Assembly: GCA_021847345.1 (NCBI GenBank)
Contig: JAJZTW010000026.1
Location: 1 to 49,343, forward strand
Source of the DNA: Pseudomonadota bacterium
Lineage (GTDB): Bacteria > Pseudomonadota > Gammaproteobacteria > Burkholderiales > Burkholderiaceae_C
Reading direction: 5' to 3'
DNA: 49,343 bases
Shown here piece after piece: positions 8,967 to 19,104 of this stretch. Below the pieces are notes generated by a model, which made no database searches, was not told where the DNA came from, and worked only from the letters and a program-made list of their open reading frames with translations. Made by a program: the position numbers and the translations under genes. Position 1 is the first letter of the stretch; every line of letters starts with the position of its first letter.

Positions 8967-10064
8967 TCAGGTCTCGGCGATCTTGATGCTCGGGAAGCGC
9001 GACGAGTAGTCGCGGGCGCGCTGCGCCACCCGCGCGCCGAGCTTTCGCGCGATCGCCAGGTACTCGCGGGCGGCCGCGCCCTGCGGCTCGGCCGCCACGC
9101 TCGGGGTGCCGCTGTCGGCCTGCTCGCGGATGCGCAGGTCCAGCGGCAGCGAGCCGAGCAGTTCGACGTCGTAGTCGCGCGCCATGCGCTCGCCGCCGCC
9201 GGTGCCGAAGATGGGTTCGGCATGACCGCAGTGGGAACACACGTGCATGGCCATGTTCTCCACGATCCCCAGCACGGGAACCTGGACTTTCTCGAACATC
9301 TTCAGGCCCTTGCGAGCGTCGAGCAGCGCGATGTCCTGCGGCGTGGTGACGATCACCGCGCCCGTCAGCGGCACGCGCTGGCTGAGCGTGAGCTGGATGT
9401 CGCCGGTGCCCGGGGGCATGTCGACGATCAGGTAGTCGAGATCCTGCCAACGGGTCTGGTGCAACAGTTGCTCGAGCGCCTGCGTGGCCATCGGGCCGCG
9501 CCAGATCATCGGCGTGTCGGCATCCATCAGCACGCCGATGGACATGACCTGCAGCCCATGGCTGCGCATCGGCTCCATGGTCTTGCCGTCGCTGCTCTGC
9601 GGGCGCCCCTGCAGGCCCAGCATCATCTGCTGCGACGGCCCGTAGATGTCGGCGTCCAGCAGCCCCACGCTGGCCCCCTCGGCGGCCAGCGCCAGCGCCA
9701 GGTTGGCCGCCGTGGTGCTCTTGCCGACGCCGCCCTTGCCCGAGGCCACGGCGATGACATTGCGAACGCCTTCCAGCGTGCGAACCCCGCGCTGCACGGC
9801 ATGGGCATCGACGCGCGTGCTCAGGTCCACCGTCACTTCGCGCACCCCCGGCAGCGCCGCCACCGCCGCGCGCGCCGCGTCGCGCAACGAATCGTGCAGG
9901 CTGCGCGCCGGGTAGCCCAGCACCAGGCGCAGCGTGACCTGGCCGCCGTCCCCGAGTTCGACCTTGCGCAGCACGCGCGCGGCGTGCAGCCCCTGGCCGC
10001 TGCCCGGATCGGTCACGGTGTCGAGGGCTTGTTCGATCTGTTCCTGGGTGGGCATCGAGGACAT
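8967..10064 (-). CDS. apbC: iron-sulfur cluster carrier ATPase ApbC/Mrp
   Basis: This 365-residue P-loop ATPase has an N-terminal MIP18-like (DUF59) domain (about 5-95), a deviant Walker [10 protein letters not shown] (109-117), DADIYGPSQ and [13 protein letters not shown] pair (C276, C279) bridges a 4Fe-4S cluster between subunits in this family. It delivers Fe-S clusters to target proteins. It is monocistronic on the minus strand and divergent from metG. MPTQEQ at codon 4 is an alternative start. Confidence 0.94.
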   Translation of the reverse strand: MSSMPTQEQIEQALDTVTDPGSGQGLHAARVLRKVELGDGGQVTLRLVLGYPARSLHDSLRDAARAAVAALPGVREVTVDLSTRVDAHAVQRGVRTLEGVRNVIAVASGKGGVGKSTTAANLALALAAEGASVGLLDADIYGPSQQMMLGLQGRPQSSDGKTMEPMRSHGLQVMSIGVLMDADTPMIWRGPMATQALEQLLHQTRWQDLDYLIVDMPPGTGDIQLTLSQRVPLTGAVIVTTPQDIALLDARKGLKMFEKVQVPVLGIVENMAMHVCSHCGHAEPIFGTGGGERMARDYDVELLGSLPLDLRIREQADSGTPSVAAEPQGAAAREYLAIARKLGARVAQRARDYSSRFPSIKIAET

Positions 10065-10178
10065 GGTGCGAGACGTCGAAAGGGTTTTGCGCAGCCGCCG
10101 CCCGCCGGCGGCAGCCCAAGGACCGCAAGTCTAGTGCGCCCGTCCGCGGCGTGCCGGCGCGCGCCCGACCTGCCTGCC

Positions 10179-10184
10179 TACAAT
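10179..10184 (+). promoter_or_regulatory. -10 box TACAAT upstream of metG
   Basis: TACAAT lies in the 198-bp gap between the divergent apbC and metG genes. It would give a metG leader of about 70 nt. The -35 region is not recognisable. Nothing else stands out in this gap. Confidence 0.45.
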
Positions 10185-10262
10185 GGTCCCTTGGCCTTCA
10201 CGCCGCCTCCGGCCCGCCCGGAAGCGGCTCGCAACCGAACAACGGCACGCACCCGAACGCGC

Positions 10263-12428
10263 ATGACCTCGCCGACGCCCCCCTCCCCCAGCAGTTCCGT
10301 GACGCCCAAGCGCCGCCTTTTCGTCACCACCGCCCTGCCGTACGCCAACGGGGCGTTCCACATCGGCCACATGATGGAGTACATCCAGGCCGACATCTGG
10401 GTGCGTCTGCAACGCATGCTCGGCCACGAGGTGCATTTCGTGTGTGCCGACGACGCGCACGGCGCGCCCATCATGATCGCCGCCGGGAAGGCCGGCAAGA
10501 CCCCGCAGCAGTTCGTCGCCGACATCGCGGCCGGGCGCGCTGCCTACCTCGACGGATTCCTGATCCGCTTCGACAACTGGCACAGCACCGACGCGCCGGA
10601 GAACCATCAGCTGGCGCAGGACATCTACCGCGCTCTGCGCAAGGCGGGGCTGATCTACGAGCGCTCCATCGAGCAGTTCTACGACCCGGTCAAGGGCATG
10701 TTCCTGCCGGATCGCTATATCAAGGGGCATTGCCCCAAATGCGATTCCGCCGACCAGTACGGCGATTCCTGCGAAGTGTGCGGCGCGGTCTACGGGCCCA
10801 CCGAACTGCGCAAGCCTTACTCGGTACTGTCGGGCGCCACGCCGGAACTGCGCAGCAGCGAGCATTATTTCTTCCAGTTGTCTTCGCCGCGCTGCGCGGA
10901 ATTCCTGCGCGACTGGACCCAGGGCAACGGCCCGCACGGCGCACCTCGGCTGCAGCCCGAGGTGCTGAACAAGGTGCGGGAATGGTTCACGGTGGACGAG
11001 GCCGGGCGCGGCGGGCTGGCCGACTGGGACATCTCGCGCGATGCGCCGTACTTCGGCATCGAGGTGCCGGACGCCGCCGGCAAGTACTTCTATGTCTGGC
11101 TGGACGCCCCGATCGGCTACCTGGCGAGCCTGAAGAACCACTTCGACAAGGGCCAGGCCGCGGCGCACTGGCACGAGGCCTCGCGCACGTCGCAGAGCTT
11201 CGACGAGTTCGTCGCCGACCCGGCGGTCGAGCAGGTGCACTTCATCGGCAAGGACATCGTGTATTTCCACACGCTGTTCTGGCCTGCCACCCTGCAGTTC
11301 TCGGGTCGCAAGACACCGAGCCAGATCAACGTGCATGGACACGTGACGGTCGGCGGAGAAAAGATGAGCAAGAGCCGCGGCACCGGAATCTCGCCGCTGC
11401 GCTACCTGGAACTCAAGCTCAATCCGGAATGGCTGCGCTACTACCTGGCGGCCAAGCTCTCGGCGCGGGTCGACGACCTCGACTTCGGCGCCGACGACTT
11501 CGTCGCGCGGGTCAACAGCGACCTGATCGGCAAGTACGTCAACATCGCCAGCCGGGCAAGCCGGTTCATCGCGCAGTATTTCGACGGACGTCTGGACTAT
11601 GTCGGCGCGACCGACGAGATGGTGCAGGCGGCGAGCGCGCTGGCCGACGACGTACGCATGGCGCTCGATGCCCGCGAGTATTCCCGTGCGCTGCGTGAAG
11701 CCATGGCCTACGCCGACCGCATCAATGCCGCCTTCGACGCCGCGCAGCCCTGGGTGCTGGCCAAGGACGAATCGCGGCGCGCCGAGCTGCAGGACGCCTG
11801 CTCGCGCGCGCTCGCCGGCTTCCGCACCCTTTCGGTGCTGCTGGCGCCGATCCTGCCGGCCACCGCGTCGCGCGTGGCGCGCGAACTGTTCGGCATGCCG
11901 CGCGACTTCCTCTGGAGCGATGCCGCCGAGCTGCCGCGGCGCGTGGCCCCGTACCAGCACCTGATGCAGCGCGTCGACCCCAAGCGCCTGGAGCAGCTGC
12001 TGCAGGCGCCGGCCGAGCCGGCCCGCCCGGCTGCCGCGCCGGCGGCGGCGGCCAAGGCCGCGCCTGAGCTTGCGTCCGCTCCGATCGGAATCGACGAGTT
12101 CTCGCGCGTCGAGCTGCGCATCGCGCGCATCCACGACGCGCAGGCGGTCGAGGGATCGACCAAGCTGCTGCGCCTGAGCCTGGATCTCGACGAGCGCGAC
12201 GAGCAGGGCCACCCGCGCCTGCGCAACGTGTTCTCGGGAATCGCGTCGGCCTACGACCCGGCCGCGCTGGTGGGCAAGCTGACCGTGGTCGTCGCCAACC
12301 TCGCCCCGCGCAAGATGAAGTTCGGCATCAGCGAAGGCATGGTGCTGGCCGCGTCGGCCGACGACTCACCGGGCATCTTCCTGCTGTCCCCCGACTCCGG
12401 CGCGCGCCCGGGCATGCGCGTGAGCTGA
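10263..12428 (+). CDS. metG: methionyl-tRNA synthetase
   Basis: This 721-residue class I synthetase has the HIGH motif (33-36) and a zinc knuckle with four cysteines (C157, C160, C170, C173). It also has the KMSKS loop (367-371) and an alpha-helical anticodon domain. A Pro/Ala linker near 585-600 leads to a C-terminal tRNA-binding (OB-fold) dimerisation domain. It charges initiator and elongator tRNA-Met. I placed the start at the first ATG before [18 protein letters not shown]; upstream codons in this frame are non-coding. kdoO follows 18 bp downstream. Confidence 0.96.
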   Translation: MTSPTPPSPSSSVTPKRRLFVTTALPYANGAFHIGHMMEYIQADIWVRLQRMLGHEVHFVCADDAHGAPIMIAAGKAGKTPQQFVADIAAGRAAYLDGFLIRFDNWHSTDAPENHQLAQDIYRALRKAGLIYERSIEQFYDPVKGMFLPDRYIKGHCPKCDSADQYGDSCEVCGAVYGPTELRKPYSVLSGATPELRSSEHYFFQLSSPRCAEFLRDWTQGNGPHGAPRLQPEVLNKVREWFTVDEAGRGGLADWDISRDAPYFGIEVPDAAGKYFYVWLDAPIGYLASLKNHFDKGQAAAHWHEASRTSQSFDEFVADPAVEQVHFIGKDIVYFHTLFWPATLQFSGRKTPSQINVHGHVTVGGEKMSKSRGTGISPLRYLELKLNPEWLRYYLAAKLSARVDDLDFGADDFVARVNSDLIGKYVNIASRASRFIAQYFDGRLDYVGATDEMVQAASALADDVRMALDAREYSRALREAMAYADRINAAFDAAQPWVLAKDESRRAELQDACSRALAGFRTLSVLLAPILPATASRVARELFGMPRDFLWSDAAELPRRVAPYQHLMQRVDPKRLEQLLQAPAEPARPAAAPAAAAKAAPELASAPIGIDEFSRVELRIARIHDAQAVEGSTKLLRLSLDLDERDEQGHPRLRNVFSGIASAYDPAALVGKLTVVVANLAPRKMKFGISEGMVLAASADDSPGIFLLSPDSGARPGMRVS

Positions 12429-12446
12429 AGCGCGCGCCGGCACGTC

Positions 12447-13403
12447 ATGGACCCTTCCCCCGTGAACCCGTCGACGCAGATCTCGAGCACGTCGCGCAGC
12501 GCGGCGCCGGCACCTTCGCGGGCGCTGCACGCGCTGGGCGACACGCGCTGGGACGAAGGCCCCAGCCGTCACCTGGAACACCTGGTCGAGGCCGGCGGCG
12601 TGCTGCACTTCACGCGCATGCCCTTCGTGCTGCGCGAGCCCGAGCGGTGCTTCCTCGACCCGCGCTGGAGCGACGGGCATTCGAAGAACATCAGCCTGCG
12701 CGGAGCCGGCGAGTTGCGCGGCGCGCAGGGCACCCCCGACGAGCTGCGGGCGCTGCGCGAGATGATCGAGCGCTTCGCGACCCAGGCGCAACAGCTCGTC
12801 GACCGGCTGTTTCCGCAATACCGTGGCAAGCTGCGATCGGGCAACGCGTCGCTGCGCCCTTTCGAGGTCGCCACGCGCAGCAGTTCGTGGCGCAAGGACG
12901 ACACGCGGCTGCACGTCGACGCCTTTCCGTCGAACCCGATGCGCGGCGTGCGCCTGCTGCGCGTGTTCACCAACGTGCATCCGGGACAGCGCCCGCGCCA
13001 GTGGCGGGTGGGCGAGCCCTTCGAGGATTTCGCCAGGCGCTTCGCGCCGCGCCTGCGCCAGCCCTGGCCGGGTTCGGCCCGCCTGCTGCGCCTGCTGCGC
13101 GTGACCAAGGCGCTGCGCACCCCGTACGACGAGGTGATGCTGCAGTTGCACGACCTCGCCAAAGCCGATCTCGACTATCAGCGCGAAGCGCCGCAGGCCG
13201 CCGTGGACTTCGCGCCGGGCAGCACCTGGGTGGTGTTCTCGGACCAGGTGCTGCATGCGGTCATGGGCGGCCAGCACATGATGGAGCAGACCTTCTATCT
13301 GCACCCCGACGACCAGCTGGTGCCGCAGACCTCCCCGCTGCGCGTGCTCGAGCGCGTGCTCGGGCGCGGGCTCGGTGTGCCGGCGCGCCAGCGAAACCCA
13401 TGA
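12447..13403 (+). CDS. kdoO: Kdo 3-hydroxylase, Fe(II)/2-oxoglutarate dependent
   Basis: This 318-residue protein matches the Kdo hydroxylase family that adds a 3-hydroxyl to Kdo, giving Ko in the LPS inner core. The putative iron triad is H156 and D158 (LHVDAF) with H270 (VLHAVMGG). The N-terminus carries about 25 low-complexity Ser/Pro/Ala residues. The stop overlaps the waaC start as ATGA, so the two LPS-core genes are coupled. Confidence 0.85.
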   Translation: MDPSPVNPSTQISSTSRSAAPAPSRALHALGDTRWDEGPSRHLEHLVEAGGVLHFTRMPFVLREPERCFLDPRWSDGHSKNISLRGAGELRGAQGTPDELRALREMIERFATQAQQLVDRLFPQYRGKLRSGNASLRPFEVATRSSSWRKDDTRLHVDAFPSNPMRGVRLLRVFTNVHPGQRPRQWRVGEPFEDFARRFAPRLRQPWPGSARLLRLLRVTKALRTPYDEVMLQLHDLAKADLDYQREAPQAAVDFAPGSTWVVFSDQVLHAVMGGQHMMEQTFYLHPDDQLVPQTSPLRVLERVLGRGLGVPARQRNP

Positions 13404-14440
13404 AGCTTCCGTTGCGCTGGCCGGGGCCGCAGGGCCCGCAGCCGCGGCGCGTGCTGCTGGTGCAGCTGTCGGCGATGGGCGACCAGGTGCAGACCCTGCC
13501 GGCGGTGTCGGACATCCTGGCCCGCTGGCCGGGACTCGAGCTGCACTGGGCCGTGGACCAGCGCTTCGCCGACATCGCGCGCATGCACGCCGGCGTGCAC
13601 CGGGTGCATGCACTTCCTCTCAAGGCCGTGCAGCAGCGGCGCCGCGGCGCGCTGCGCGAGCTGCTGCGCGAACTGCGCGAGCTTCGGCGCACCCGCTTCG
13701 ACCTCGCCTGGGATCCGCAAAGCGTGCTCAAGAGCGCGCTGGTGGCGCGCGTCGCGCGCCTGGCCCCCGGCGGGCTGCGCGTGGGCTATCGCGCCGCCGA
13801 CTGCGGCGGCGAGCCGCTGGCCGCGCGCCTGTTCGACCTGCACTTCCAGCGTCCGGCGGGGGCCCACGGCACGCTCGGGCGCCGGCTGTTCGCCCAGGCG
13901 GTGTTCGACACCGACTCGACGCGCCCCATCCGCTACGGCATCCGCGATGCCATGGCCGTTGCGCGGCCGGGCAACTACGCGGTGCTGGCGCATGGCGCAT
14001 CCAAGCCCGAGAAGCTCTGGCCCCAGGCGCACTGGCTCGAACTCGGCGCGGCGCTGATCGAAGCCGGCCTGGAGCTGGTGTTGCCGTGGGGCAACGAGAC
14101 CGAGCAGCGGCGTGCGCAGCAATGCCTGGCTGCCTGGCCAGCCGGGCATGCCCGGCTGGCCGCCCGCGGCGGGCTGCCGGACATGGCGCGCCTGATCGCC
14201 GGCGCGCGCCTGGTGGTCGGCGTCGACAGCGGCTTCAGCCACCTGGCGGCGGCGCTCGGGCGCCCGCTGGTGATGCTGTTCACGAGCACCGGCCCCGAAT
14301 TGTTCAGCCCCGAATGCCCCGAGCGCAGCATCACGCTGGGCGGCGATGGCGACATACCGACTCCGGCGCAGGCCGCGCAGGCGGTGTCGCAGGTGCTCGC
14401 GGCCGCAGGCGAACCCGACCCGGCCGGCCAAACGTCCTAA
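13400..14440 (+). CDS. waaC: ADP-heptose:LPS heptosyltransferase I
   Basis: This 346-residue GT9-family glycosyltransferase contains RRVLLVQLSAMGD at its N-terminus. The nucleotide-sugar region holds HGASKPEKLWPQAHW and VVGVDSGFSHLAAALGRP. WaaC adds the first heptose to Kdo at the cytoplasmic face of the inner membrane. The call of WaaC rather than WaaF rests on the KdoO neighbour and on the HGAS.PEKLWP motif. Its start overlaps the kdoO stop. Confidence 0.87.
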   Translation: MKLPLRWPGPQGPQPRRVLLVQLSAMGDQVQTLPAVSDILARWPGLELHWAVDQRFADIARMHAGVHRVHALPLKAVQQRRRGALRELLRELRELRRTRFDLAWDPQSVLKSALVARVARLAPGGLRVGYRAADCGGEPLAARLFDLHFQRPAGAHGTLGRRLFAQAVFDTDSTRPIRYGIRDAMAVARPGNYAVLAHGASKPEKLWPQAHWLELGAALIEAGLELVLPWGNETEQRRAQQCLAAWPAGHARLAARGGLPDMARLIAGARLVVGVDSGFSHLAAALGRPLVMLFTSTGPELFSPECPERSITLGGDGDIPTPAQAAQAVSQVLAAAGEPDPAGQTS

Positions 14441-14443
14441 GAT
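14438..14443 (+). promoter_or_regulatory. -10-like TAAGAT before the DUF3460 gene
   Basis: TAAGAT overlaps the waaC stop and lies 49 nt before the DUF3460 ATG. It could start a DUF3460-scpA transcript. No convincing -35 is seen. Confidence 0.3.
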
Positions 14444-14492
14444 TGCCCCCTGGCGCCTTGTGTGTTCCACCTTTTCACCTGCTCTCACGCCC

Positions 14493-14690
14493 ATGCCTTT
14501 CGCCGTCAAGCCCTACGTGTCCGAAGCCACGCGGTTCCTGCAGGAGCTGAAGTCGCAGCGCCCCGAGCTCGAGTCCGAGCAGAAGCAGGGACGCTCCCTG
14601 CTGTGGGATCGTCCGCAGAACCCCGAGCTGCGCGCCGGCTTCGATGCCGCGCGGGTTCGCCAGAAGGCCTACGTGTACGGCATCGACTGA
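14493..14690 (+). CDS. DUF3460 family protein
   Basis: This 65-residue protein is MPFAVKPYVSEATRFLQELK in its first 20 residues, then Glu/Lys/Arg-rich, ending KAYVYGID. The sequence matches the DUF3460 family, found beside scpA and pan genes in Burkholderiales. It is soluble and partly helical, with no predicted membrane segment. Its function is unknown. scpA begins 13 bp after its stop. Confidence 0.8.
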   Translation: MPFAVKPYVSEATRFLQELKSQRPELESEQKQGRSLLWDRPQNPELRAGFDAARVRQKAYVYGID

Positions 14691-14703
14691 ACGGGAAGCT
14701 CCG

Positions 14704-15564
14704 GTGTCCAGCGTCCTCCCCGATCCTGGCGGCGCCGAGCAGGCGCTGGCCGCCGCGGGCGACACGCTGCCGCAGACCGTCGACGGGCTGGCCGTCGCCC
14801 GTCTGTACGGGCAGCCGCTGTTCGAGATGCCGCAGGACCTGTACATCCCCCCGGATGCACTGGAGGTCTTTCTCGAGGCCTTCGAGGGTCCGCTGGACCT
14901 GCTGCTCTACCTGATTCGGCGCCAGGACTTCAACATCCTGGACATCCCGATGGCGCAGGTCACGCGCCAATACCTCGAGTACATCGAGCAGATCCGGCGC
15001 TCCAACCTGGAGCTGGCCGCCGAGTACCTGCTGATGGCCGCGATGCTCATCGAGATCAAGTCGCGCATGCTGCTGCCGCGGCCGCCGGCGGTCGACGGCG
15101 CCGAGCCCGAGGATCCGCGCGCCGAGCTGGTACGCCGGCTGCTCGAGTACGAACGCATGAAGCTGGCGGCCCGGCAGCTCGACGCGCTGCCGCAGGCCGG
15201 GCGCGACTTCTGGCGCGTGCAGGTGGCCGTGGAACGCACGCCGCGCTCCCTGCTGCCCGAACTCGGAGTCGACGAGCTGCAACAGGCGTGGGCCGACGTG
15301 CTTCGCCGCGCGCGCCTGAACGCGCACCACACCATCGGCCGCGAGCAGATCTCCATGCGCGAGATCATGAGCGACGTGCTGCGCCGGCTGCACGACCGCC
15401 GCTGGGCCGAGTTCGGCGAGTTGTTCGAGCCCGCCCGCGGCGTGCTGCACGCGGTGGACACGTGCATTGCACTGCTCGAGCTGGCGCGCGAAGGCCTGGT
15501 GCACATCACCCAGGCCGAGGCCTACGCCCCGCTGTACCTGCGACTGGCCTATACCCCTTCCTGA
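14704..15564 (+). CDS. scpA: segregation and condensation protein A
   Basis: This 286-residue kleisin has the typical N-terminal [25 protein letters not shown] region (spread over about residues 61-84). A basic-acidic middle and a C-terminal winged helix with [14 protein letters not shown] follow. ScpA bridges SMC heads with ScpB for chromosome condensation. I chose GTG at 14704 because no ATG precedes the conserved domain except one about 40 codons in. The ribosome binding site is weak (GGGAAG). No scpB or smc lies in the window. Confidence 0.9.
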   Translation: MSSVLPDPGGAEQALAAAGDTLPQTVDGLAVARLYGQPLFEMPQDLYIPPDALEVFLEAFEGPLDLLLYLIRRQDFNILDIPMAQVTRQYLEYIEQIRRSNLELAAEYLLMAAMLIEIKSRMLLPRPPAVDGAEPEDPRAELVRRLLEYERMKLAARQLDALPQAGRDFWRVQVAVERTPRSLLPELGVDELQQAWADVLRRARLNAHHTIGREQISMREIMSDVLRRLHDRRWAEFGELFEPARGVLHAVDTCIALLELAREGLVHITQAEAYAPLYLRLAYTPS

Positions 15565-15634
15565 GCCGGTGCCGGCGCCACGCGCGAGCGCGCGAGACCG
15601 CCACGGCCCGCCCCGCCCGCATTCCTCCACTGCC

Positions 15635-16513
15635 ATGTCCGCGAATCCTGCGAATCCCTCCCAAGACGCCACGACCCCCTACGGCGGCGCGTCCGCCGCG
15701 GGCGCCACGCGCAAGCCCATGACCCTGCACCGACTGCGGGCGATGCGCGAAAGCGGCGAAAAGGTCGCGATGCTGACCGCCTACGACGCCGCCAGCGCCG
15801 CGCTGCTCGACGACTGTGGGGTCGACTGCCTGCTCGTCGGCGATTCGCTGGGCATGGTCATGCAGGGCCACCCGTCGACGCTGCCGGTGAGCCTGGAGCA
15901 CATGGCCTACCACGTCGCATGCGTGGCGCGCGCGAACCGCCACGCCTGGGTGCTGGCGGACCTGCCCTTCGGCAGCTACCAGGGCGATACGGCGCAGGCC
16001 GTGCACAGCGCGGTCACGCTGATGCAGGCCGGGGCGCAGATGGTCAAGCTCGAGGGCGGCGGCTGGACCGCGCCGCTGGTGGGCGCGCTGGTCGAGCGGG
16101 GCATTCCGGTGTGTGCGCACCTGGGACTGACCCCGCAAAGCGTGCATGCCCTCGGCGGCTACCGCATCCAGGGGCGCGACGAACAGGGTGCGCGGACCCT
16201 GCTGCGCCATGCCGCCGAACTCGGCCGCGCCGGCGCGGCGATGCTGGTGCTCGAACTGGTGCCGTCGGAGCTGGCCGCGCGGGTCAGCGAGGACTTCCCC
16301 GGAATCACCATCGGCATCGGAGCCGGCGCGCGAACCCACGGCCAGGTGCTCGTGCTGCAGGACATGCTCGACATCACCCTCGGGCCCAAGCCGCGCTTCG
16401 TGCGCAATTTCATGCTGGGCGCGGCAAGCGTGCGCGAGGCGGTGCGGACCTACGTGCGTGACGTCAAGTCCGGAAGCTTCCCGGACGAGGCGCTGCACGG
16501 CTACGCCGCCTGA
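15635..16513 (+). CDS. panB: 3-methyl-2-oxobutanoate hydroxymethyltransferase
   Basis: This 292-residue PanB contains [30 protein letters not shown] (split here over about residues 50-80). KLEGG, a HLGLTPQ segment and GIGAG follow. It transfers a hydroxymethyl group from methylene-THF to ketoisovalerate, giving ketopantoate, and is cytosolic. About 27 extra N-terminal residues rich in Ala/Ser/Pro precede the core. panC follows 21 bp downstream. Confidence 0.95.
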   Translation: MSANPANPSQDATTPYGGASAAGATRKPMTLHRLRAMRESGEKVAMLTAYDAASAALLDDCGVDCLLVGDSLGMVMQGHPSTLPVSLEHMAYHVACVARANRHAWVLADLPFGSYQGDTAQAVHSAVTLMQAGAQMVKLEGGGWTAPLVGALVERGIPVCAHLGLTPQSVHALGGYRIQGRDEQGARTLLRHAAELGRAGAAMLVLELVPSELAARVSEDFPGITIGIGAGARTHGQVLVLQDMLDITLGPKPRFVRNFMLGAASVREAVRTYVRDVKSGSFPDEALHGYAA

Positions 16514-16534
16514 GCCCGCTCCGGAGACCGCCCG

Positions 16535-17380
16535 ATGCACATCCTGCACACGCGCGCCGAGCTGCATTCGGCGTTGCAATCGAAGCCCCGTCCGGTGCTG
16601 GTGCCGACCATGGGCAACCTGCACGCCGGACATCTCGCGCTGGTGGCCCGGGCGCGCGAGCTCGGCTCCACGGTGATCGCCAGCGTGTTCGTCAACCGCC
16701 TGCAATTCGGCCCCGGCGAGGACTTCGAACGCTACCCGCGCACACTGCAACGCGACGCCGAGCAACTGCGCAGCGCCGGCTGCGACCTGCTGTTCGCACC
16801 CGACGAGGCCCAGATGTACCCGTCGCCGCAGACCTTCCACGTTCGCCCCGACCCGCTGCTCGCCGGTGAACTCGAGGGCGCGTCGCGCCCCGGGCATTTC
16901 GAGGGCGTGACCACCGTGGTGCTCAAGCTGCTGCAACTGGTGCAGCCGGGCGTCGCCGTATTCGGCAAGAAGGACTACCAGCAGCTGCTGCTGATCCGCG
17001 CCATGGTCGAGCAGTTCGCGCTTCCCGTGCACATCGAGGGCGTGGAAACCGTGCGCGAGGCCGACGGCCTGGCCATGTCCTCGCGCAACGGCTACCTCGA
17101 CGCGTCGCAGCGCGCCCAGGCGCCACAGCTGCACCACGCGCTGCGTGAGCTCGCGCAGCGCGTGCGCGCCGGCTGCCGCGCGGACGAACTGCGCGACGCC
17201 GAAACGGCAGCCGAGCAGCGCCTGCGCTCGCTGGGTTGGCAGCCCGACTACACCAGCGTGCGCCGGCGCCGCGATCTGCAGCGCCCGCAGCCCGAGGACC
17301 TGGCGCGAGGCGACCAGCTCGTCGTGCTCGGCGCGGCCCGCCTGGGCGGCACCCGGCTGCTCGACAACCTCGAAATCTGA
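16535..17380 (+). CDS. panC: pantothenate synthetase
   Basis: This 281-residue ligase contains PTMGNLHAGH (the HIGH-type ATP motif), FVNRLQFGPGEDFERYPR, FGKKDYQQL and SSRNGYL. All are typical of PanC, which joins pantoate and beta-alanine with ATP. It forms an operon with panB. The aspartate decarboxylase panD is not in the window. nadB starts 28 bp downstream. Confidence 0.96.
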   Translation: MHILHTRAELHSALQSKPRPVLVPTMGNLHAGHLALVARARELGSTVIASVFVNRLQFGPGEDFERYPRTLQRDAEQLRSAGCDLLFAPDEAQMYPSPQTFHVRPDPLLAGELEGASRPGHFEGVTTVVLKLLQLVQPGVAVFGKKDYQQLLLIRAMVEQFALPVHIEGVETVREADGLAMSSRNGYLDASQRAQAPQLHHALRELAQRVRAGCRADELRDAETAAEQRLRSLGWQPDYTSVRRRRDLQRPQPEDLARGDQLVVLGAARLGGTRLLDNLEI

Positions 17381-17408
17381 AGCGCCGCCGCAGGCGCGGC
17401 GACCCATC

Positions 17409-18995
17409 ATGCACCATAGCGACGTAATCATCATCGGTGGCGGCCTGGCCGGACTCAGCGCGGCGCTGCACCTGGCCGACCGCATGTCGGTGACGGTGCT
17501 GGCCAAGCGCGAGCTGGAAGTCTCGTCCAGCCAGTGGGCACAGGGCGGAATCGCCGCGGTGCTGGCCGAGGGCGACAGCTTCGACTCCCACGTGCACGAC
17601 ACCGTGGTCGCGGGAGCCATGCTCAACGACCTGCCGGCCACGCGTTTCGTCATCGAGCAGGGCCCGTCGGCCATCGCCTGGCTGCGCGCGCAGGGCGTGC
17701 CCTTCGACACCGAGCACGGCGAACTGCATCTGACCCGCGAAGGCGGGCACAGCCAGCGCCGAATCGCCCACGTGGCGGATGCCACCGGCGCGGCGATCCA
17801 GCGCGCGTTGCTGGCGCGCGCGCGCGCCCACCAGCGCATCACGCTGCTGGAGAACCAGGTCGCAGTCGACCTGATCACCGCTCGCCATGTCGATGACGGA
17901 CACCAGGACCGCTGCCATGGCGTGTATGCGCTGGACCTCGAAAGCGGCAAGGTGCTCACCTTCACGGCAGCGCACACCATCCTGGCCACCGGGGGTGCCG
18001 GCAAGGTGTACCGCTACACCACCAACCCGGACACGGCCAGCGGCGACGGCGTGGCGATGGCCTGGCGCGCCGGATGCCGCGTCGCGAACATGGAGTTCAT
18101 CCAGTTCCACCCGACCTGCCTGTACCACCCGAAGGCGAAGAACTTCCTGATCTCCGAGGCGGTTCGCGGCGAAGGCGGAGTGCTGCGCCTGCCCGACGGC
18201 ACGCGCTTCATGCCCGCGCACGACGAACGCGCCGAACTGGCGCCGCGCGACGTGGTGGCGCGCGCCATCGACTTCGAGATGAAGCGCCATGGCCTGGACT
18301 GCGTGTACCTGGACATCACCGAGCGCGGCGAGGCATTCATCCGGCAGCATTTCCCGACCATTCACCAGCGCTGCCTGGAACTGGGAATCGACATCGCACG
18401 CGAGCCCATCCCGGTGGTGCCGGCGGTGCACTTCACCTGCGGCGGCGTGCTGACCGACCTGGCCGGGCGCACCGACCTGCCGGGGCTGTACGCGGTGGGC
18501 GAGGTCGCCTACACCGGGCTGCACGGCGCCAACCGCCTGGCCAGCAACTCCCTGCTGGAATGCGTGGTCTTCGGCACCGCGGCGGCCCAGGCCATCGCGC
18601 AGGCGCCGGCGCCTCGAATCCCCGAGGCGCGTCCGTGGGACGAGAGCCGGGTCAGCGACGCCGACGAACTGGTGGTGATCAGCCACAACTGGGACGAGCT
18701 GCGGCGCATGATGTGGAACTACGTGGGCATCGTTCGCACCGACAAGCGCCTGGAGCGCGCCGCCCATCGCATCGCGTTGCTGCAGTCCGAGGTGCAGGAG
18801 TTCTACGCCAACTTCCGCGTCACGCGTGACCTGCTGGAATTGCGCAACCTGCTGCAGGTGGCCGAACTGATCGTGCGCTCGGCGCGGCTGCGCCACGAAA
18901 GCCGCGGCCTGCACTACAGCGCCGACTGGCCGCGCACCGCGGCACCCGCGGCACCGACCATCCTGGTGCCGCGCATCCCCGCCGCGGCGGCCTGA
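17409..18995 (+). CDS. nadB: L-aspartate oxidase
   Basis: This 528-residue flavoprotein has the FAD dinucleotide motif GGGLAG (10-15), SSSQWAQGGIAAV, EFIQFHPTCL and HGANRLASNSLLE. These fit NadB of the fumarate-reductase/succinate-dehydrogenase family. It oxidises aspartate to iminoaspartate, the first step of NAD synthesis. The helical C-terminal domain has RTDKRLERA. No nadA or nadC is visible in the window. Confidence 0.95.
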   Translation: MHHSDVIIIGGGLAGLSAALHLADRMSVTVLAKRELEVSSSQWAQGGIAAVLAEGDSFDSHVHDTVVAGAMLNDLPATRFVIEQGPSAIAWLRAQGVPFDTEHGELHLTREGGHSQRRIAHVADATGAAIQRALLARARAHQRITLLENQVAVDLITARHVDDGHQDRCHGVYALDLESGKVLTFTAAHTILATGGAGKVYRYTTNPDTASGDGVAMAWRAGCRVANMEFIQFHPTCLYHPKAKNFLISEAVRGEGGVLRLPDGTRFMPAHDERAELAPRDVVARAIDFEMKRHGLDCVYLDITERGEAFIRQHFPTIHQRCLELGIDIAREPIPVVPAVHFTCGGVLTDLAGRTDLPGLYAVGEVAYTGLHGANRLASNSLLECVVFGTAAAQAIAQAPAPRIPEARPWDESRVSDADELVVISHNWDELRRMMWNYVGIVRTDKRLERAAHRIALLQSEVQEFYANFRVTRDLLELRNLLQVAELIVRSARLRHESRGLHYSADWPRTAAPAAPTILVPRIPAAAA

Positions 18996-19057
18996 ACAGC
19001 GCCGCTGGCGGCGCGGCGGCGGAAACCCCTCGGCCCGCGCGCCCTGCGGGGCGGGAA

Positions 19058-19097
19058 TACAAAGACCCCTGCACGCCTCCTTCGAGGCAGGCAGGGG
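19058..19097 (+). promoter_or_regulatory. TACAAA -10-like box and hairpin covering the ribosome binding site
   Basis: TACAAA (19058-19063) is followed at once by a hairpin. CCCCTGC (19066-19072) pairs with GCAGGGG (19091-19097), and inside it GCCTC (19075-19079) pairs with GAGGC (19084-19088) around loop CTTC. The 3' arm contains AGGGG, the likely Shine-Dalgarno, 7 nt before the ATG at 19105. The stem would therefore hide the ribosome binding site. The rest of 18996-19104 shows no gene. Confidence 0.55.
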
Positions 19098-19104
19098 ATC
19101 CCCG

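Noticed and set aside
8919..10262. Long in-frame extension of the metG reading frame to the left
   Set aside because: It runs antisense over apbC, has no conserved protein and is explained by the high GC content. The MetRS homology starts at about 10300.
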